A stretch of DNA of 36,218 nt from Candidatus Poribacteria bacterium. Lineage in GTDB: Bacteria; Poribacteria; WGA-4E; WGA-3G. A program made the position numbers and the translations under genes. Below, one piece after another: positions 32,513 to 36,218 of this stretch. Position 1 is the first letter of the stretch; every line of letters starts with the position of its first letter. The stretch lies in the NCBI GenBank assembly GCA_009845545.1, contig VXZK01000213.1, positions 1-36,218 of the forward strand. Direction: 5' to 3'. The notes under the pieces were generated by a model. The model did not search any database, was not told the DNA's origin, and saw only the letters and a list, made by a program, of their open reading frames with translations.

Positions 32513-35500
32513 ATGCGACTTTTTGTATCAACCCATCTCATTTTTTTTCTTGTTAGCAGCTTCGTATTCGCGGATTCGTGGTTGTGTGGAACGCCGCTTC
32601 TGCATCAAGAACACCCCGTGCAACACCCACCTGAAGCAGTTGCTGCTGCGCCTGCTGCACCCGTTCAAATCGGCCAGACAGAACGATTTTTTATTCATAT
32701 TCCTGAAGCAGAGGTAACGGCTACCTGTATCGCCAAAAGCGAACATCTCTACGTCTATATCGAAAATTCGGTGCGTGATATGCTCACCGATGTTGAAGCG
32801 GTCGCCATTGCAAAGGAATTTGACACACGCATCTACCGGAACGTCCGAAAATGGATGGGAACAGAATGGAAACCTGGACTCGACAGAGACAATCACATAA
32901 CGCTGCTGATGCACGATGTGGGTATGAACGGCTCAGGACTCGAATACGGTGGCTATTTCGCATCCGTTGACCAGTTGCCTACAGCACCGAACAGCAACCG
33001 GCGTGAGATGCTTTATATGGACATTTTCCAGTTCAAAGAACGCTCCCGACACACCTTTTATAGCAGCCTTGCGCATGAATTCGCACATCTCATCAATTGG
33101 TTTCAAAACGGTGGGACAACCGATCAACGGTGGTTAGAAGAAGGCACAGCGTCTTTCGTGGAATGGGCAGTTTACGGCAATGTACACACTCTTTTTGTTG
33201 ACGGTTACCTCGCGGATCCTGGTGTTTCGCTCGCTTATGCCAACACGTGGGATGTCTATTACGGTGGTGCTTTCATGCTGATGCTCTATCTCTATGAGCA
33301 GTACGGCGGTCCCGAACTCATCCGTGGTATCATAGGAGCGGATGTTCTCGGTGAATACGGAATTGACGCTGCTTTAGCAGGTAGTGGGCGAAGTGAACGC
33401 TTCCCGGAAGTCTTTCTGAACTGGGGACTCGCGAATTGGGTGAACGCACAGGCAGGAAACAGGAAACTCGGTTATACCGGTTTGCGCAACCGAAAGGTGA
33501 CGGCTGCGGTGCCGCGCGTCTTCAGCTATCCGAGCGAGATGAATAATATCGGTATTGACCAGTGGAGTGCACACTATATTCGCTTTGAAAATCTCCCCGA
33601 AAGGCTTGACATATCTCTGACCGGTACGGATTCAGGAAACCTCTACGCCACGACCCTTTACCTGCCAGTTAATGGACGGTCAGTTGTTGCACCTATCCCG
33701 TTTGATACCGAAAATAGGGGGTACATTCGACGCGAAGGGCTTCAACGAAATGGTGAGATTGTACTGATGGTGACGGCAGATGCACCACAGGCGTTCAGTT
33801 ATATCGCTGCGGATAAGCATGAAGACTTTGAAGTGGGCGCGCTGCGTGAGTGGACATCAGATACTATACCTGATGTTATAACTGATGCCCTTGGCAGTCG
33901 CACCCAACCGAGTATGTTCCCGATAGACCTCAAGCCGGGAACACAGCTGGAACCGATGACACAAATCCATCTCGCCAGCGACTATACGGATATTGTAATG
34001 AGTGGGACAGATGTTGCGTATCTTTATGCGGCGAGTCATTGGGGATTTGAGATATTTTCGCTGGCTGAACCGACGCAGCCTGTCCGTATCGGTGAGATTG
34101 CCACCCCCGGACAGGCGCGATCTGTGGTCGTTGATGGCGATACGGCTTATGTTGCCGATGGTGCTGCAGGTGTACACGTTATTGATATCGCGGTCCCGAC
34201 CGCGCCAAAGGTTCTAAAGACGCTTGGCGGGTTCACAGATGCCCGTAAAGTCCAGGTTGCCGATGGCAATCTATATGTGCTTGGCAGAGCACGCGGGATG
34301 CTCGTTTACAACGAAAACAGTGTCCGCAACGCTCAGACACCTCGACCGCGACGTTTCTTTCGCACTGACGGCACGCCAATCAATGTTGTTATCCATGACG
34401 ATACCATCTACTTGAGTGATGATAGACATGGCGTGTACATCCTCGAACCGAGTCCATTCGGCAATTTTGACTTCCGTAGTGTTGTGCCTATTCTCGCCGC
34501 CGCTTATGAGATCGCGGAGACAGCGGATGCCGCGTATGCTTATGTCGCTTCAGGGAACCTCACCTTGATTGATGTGACGGACATCCAAAACCCCGAAACA
34601 GGTTTCCGCTTAAATACGCCCGGGTTCGCAACTGGCATTCAACTTCATAACGATACCATCTATCTCACAGATCAACAGGCGGGGTTGCACATTATTAATG
34701 TACATAACCCGCAGCAGCCACGGCGAATTTCCTCACAACCTACGTTTGGCAATGCAACTGATGTCGTCATCCGGGATGCGCTGGCTTATATCGCCGATGG
34801 AAAAGGCGGTATCCAAACCCTTGATGTCAGTAAACCTGAATCGCCGAAGTGGTTACACCACCATGCTTTTGGAGGTACTGTTTATGGACTTGATGTCGTC
34901 GAAACAACGGAAGGTGAGCGGACTGTCTATGTTGCAAACGGTCTGGGAGGCTTGCGCACCCTTGAATTTACGACCCCTTATCACGGTACTTTGACTCGGA
35001 ATCTGTCATTGCCTGCGGATACGGGTACGTCTAACGAGCAGTTCGGTGCAACAAGCTGCACCAAAGTTCGTGTACAGGACGGGTACGGTTTTATTGCCGC
35101 CGAGACAGGTATGTTCGTTGTTGATCTCACGGCGCATACGATTCTGAGGCATATACCGACAGCTGCACCTGTTGCGGATATCGCGTTGCACGAAGGCTAT
35201 GCCTATCTTTGCGCGGAATCGCTAATTGTTGTCGATAGTCGGATCCCTCAACAGAGCAGAATTGTTTCCAACCGTGCCATGAATGGGAGTGCTTATCGTG
35301 TTGTCGTTGACGCGGCTTCACCTTCATACACCTATGTTGCAGCGCTTGAGGGTGGGATGCATGTGTTTGACATTACAGAACCTTCAGTGCCGCGTCCTGT
35401 TGGGGGGTACGCCACACAAGGCAATGCAACCGGCGTTACGCTTGCCGGAAAACGCGCGTATCTACTGGATAGCGGTGTTGGTGTTACTGTGCTCGATGTC

Positions 35501-36091
35501 TCTGATCCGCGCCACCCCAGATTGCATGGCGTATATGAAAATGATGTGCTTCCTATTGATGCACAAGTTGGAGGGAACTATCTCTATCTATTGGATAGCG
35601 AAAGCGTTCAGTTGATTGATACACGCACGCTGACAGTTACTTCCCGGTTTCGTGAACTCCGGTTTCCGTCTGAATTAAAATTAACAGGCACCGCCCTCTA
35701 TATCGCGGATCTATATCAACTCCGCATCTTTCGTGTGCATCCAGACGGTTACTCGCTCGCTGCTGAGGAGACGCTGCCGTCTGATTGGGTGCCGGATGTC
35801 GTTAAATTTACACCTGTCAACCGTTTAAGTCAAAATTTCCCAAACCCATTTAATCCGGAGACATGGATTCCGTATCAACTCGCTTCAAATGTGAATGTGT
35901 CGCTCTATATCTATGATGCGCAAGGCAGACGTATCTATGCTAAGACGCTGGGGTACCGCAAGGCTGGTTGGCACACCGCACATTGGGATGGACGTAATGC
36001 TGCTGGTGAACCTGTCGCAAGTGGGATTTATTTTTATTCTATTCAAGCTGGAGATTTCCACGCAACCCGAAAAATGCTTATCCGAAGGTGA
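32513..36091 (+). CDS. Giant secreted zinc metallopeptidase with LVIVD propeller repeats and FlgD-like C-terminus
   Basis: A 1192-residue exported protein. A signal peptide ends near residue 20 (FLVSSFVFADS). A gluzincin-like peptidase domain follows, with H188-E-F-A-H192 and a third ligand Glu in RWLEEG (about 209-210), as in hyicolysin-type M30 and related enzymes. Residues 480-1090 hold many LVIVD-type repeats (VVVDGDTAYVADGAAGVHVIDI; VIRDALAYIADGKGGIQTLDV; VTLAGKRAYLLDSGVGVTVLDV), expected to form one or two beta propellers. The last 90 residues start with QNFPNPFNPETWIPYQL and form a FlgD-Ig/T9SS-type-A-like module ending KMLIRR. It has its own promoter. It is probably surface-exposed and degrades or binds external protein. 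Confidence 0.9.
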   Translation: MRLFVSTHLIFFLVSSFVFADSWLCGTPLLHQEHPVQHPPEAVAAAPAAPVQIGQTERFFIHIPEAEVTATCIAKSEHLYVYIENSVRDMLTDVEAVAIAKEFDTRIYRNVRKWMGTEWKPGLDRDNHITLLMHDVGMNGSGLEYGGYFASVDQLPTAPNSNRREMLYMDIFQFKERSRHTFYSSLAHEFAHLINWFQNGGTTDQRWLEEGTASFVEWAVYGNVHTLFVDGYLADPGVSLAYANTWDVYYGGAFMLMLYLYEQYGGPELIRGIIGADVLGEYGIDAALAGSGRSERFPEVFLNWGLANWVNAQAGNRKLGYTGLRNRKVTAAVPRVFSYPSEMNNIGIDQWSAHYIRFENLPERLDISLTGTDSGNLYATTLYLPVNGRSVVAPIPFDTENRGYIRREGLQRNGEIVLMVTADAPQAFSYIAADKHEDFEVGALREWTSDTIPDVITDALGSRTQPSMFPIDLKPGTQLEPMTQIHLASDYTDIVMSGTDVAYLYAASHWGFEIFSLAEPTQPVRIGEIATPGQARSVVVDGDTAYVADGAAGVHVIDIAVPTAPKVLKTLGGFTDARKVQVADGNLYVLGRARGMLVYNENSVRNAQTPRPRRFFRTDGTPINVVIHDDTIYLSDDRHGVYILEPSPFGNFDFRSVVPILAAAYEIAETADAAYAYVASGNLTLIDVTDIQNPETGFRLNTPGFATGIQLHNDTIYLTDQQAGLHIINVHNPQQPRRISSQPTFGNATDVVIRDALAYIADGKGGIQTLDVSKPESPKWLHHHAFGGTVYGLDVVETTEGERTVYVANGLGGLRTLEFTTPYHGTLTRNLSLPADTGTSNEQFGATSCTKVRVQDGYGFIAAETGMFVVDLTAHTILRHIPTAAPVADIALHEGYAYLCAESLIVVDSRIPQQSRIVSNRAMNGSAYRVVVDAASPSYTYVAALEGGMHVFDITEPSVPRPVGGYATQGNATGVTLAGKRAYLLDSGVGVTVLDVSDPRHPRLHGVYENDVLPIDAQVGGNYLYLLDSESVQLIDTRTLTVTSRFRELRFPSELKLTGTALYIADLYQLRIFRVHPDGYSLAAEETLPSDWVPDVVKFTPVNRLSQNFPNPFNPETWIPYQLASNVNVSLYIYDAQGRRIYAKTLGYRKAGWHTAHWDGRNAAGEPVASGIYFYSIQAGDFHATRKMLIRR

Positions 36092-36210
36092 ATTTTTTAT
36101 TTGATTTCTCCCGAAAAACATCATCTGATATTAGTGAGATATATGTTTTATAATTCGATAATCTCAATACCTTCGCCAAATTATCCGGGTCTAATTTGAG
36201 GGGAGGTGTA

Positions 36211-36218
36211 ATGAATAG
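36211..36218 (+). CDS. Start of a gene running off the window
   Basis: An ATG at 36211 follows GGGGAGGTGTA, a strong ribosome site four bases away. Only two full codons are inside the window, so the product cannot be identified. Confidence 0.4.

Overview
The window looks like a chromosome segment of a Candidatus Poribacteria-type bacterium, though this is inference and no rRNA or other marker gene is present. The support is the gene mix: sulfatase, phytanoyl-CoA dioxygenase, formylglycine-generating-enzyme-like domain, several Gfo/Idh/MocA oxidoreductases, a LamG protein and a PD40/TolB protein. A very large secreted protein also ends in a FlgD-like module with the motif NFPNPFNPETWIPYQL. No tRNA, rRNA or CRISPR array was found.

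Layout. (1) 0.2-9.6 kb is ordinary metabolic and housekeeping content, nearly all on the minus strand: an SDR dehydrogenase, a fumarylacetoacetase-family enzyme, an ABC ATPase, a comM-sulfatase-metallophosphoesterase run (the last two overlap by ATGA), a TrkA-N ion channel and a DUF1844 protein. A fused nucleotidyltransferase-HEPN gene lies on the plus strand at 2.3 kb. (2) 9.7-12.2 kb holds a LecA-like protein, two overlapping cyclophilin lipoprotein genes and a LamG protein. Between the first two sits a 122-bp mobile element with 15-bp terminal inverted repeats and a perfect 10-bp target duplication. (3) 12.6-17.2 kb is a minus-strand locus built by duplication and partly decayed: three membrane-anchored small proteins, two of them clear paralogs with a His-rich GHFHADGT motif, two broken copies of a GspC-like gene, a small Cys-containing exported peptide, and a sigma-region-2-like protein with a Cys/His-rich tail at its head. 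(4) 17.4-20.3 kb is a plus-strand pair, an FGE-like/sialidase fusion followed one base later by a PhyH dioxygenase, then a membrane-anchored phospholipase-D-like protein. (5) 21.5-24.0 kb is a minus-strand envelope-stress-type unit: ECF sigma factor, zinc-finger anti-sigma factor, and an HtrA-like PDZ protein whose catalytic His is replaced by Phe. (6) 24.3-32.4 kb is plus-strand: a methyltransferase, a 907-aa UxaA/altronate-dehydratase-like protein carrying in-frame palindromic repeats, two orphan HicB-like genes, a PD40 protein, two Gfo/Idh/MocA oxidoreductases, and a GrdB-family gene interrupted by an in-frame UGA. (7) 32.5-36.1 kb is a 1192-residue secreted zinc metallopeptidase with LVIVD propeller repeats.

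The most notable observations are these. The UGA at 30647-30649 is very probably selenocysteine: the family motif runs straight through it and a stem-loop follows. The MITE-like element at 10144-10265 has complete hallmarks of transposition. GTAG-type palindromes (REP architecture) are inserted in frame inside an enzyme gene. The degenerate duplicated locus at 12.6-17.2 kb may be a lineage-specific envelope system. All positions, frames and repeats were read by eye from the sequence; family assignments rest on recognised motifs, with no database search.
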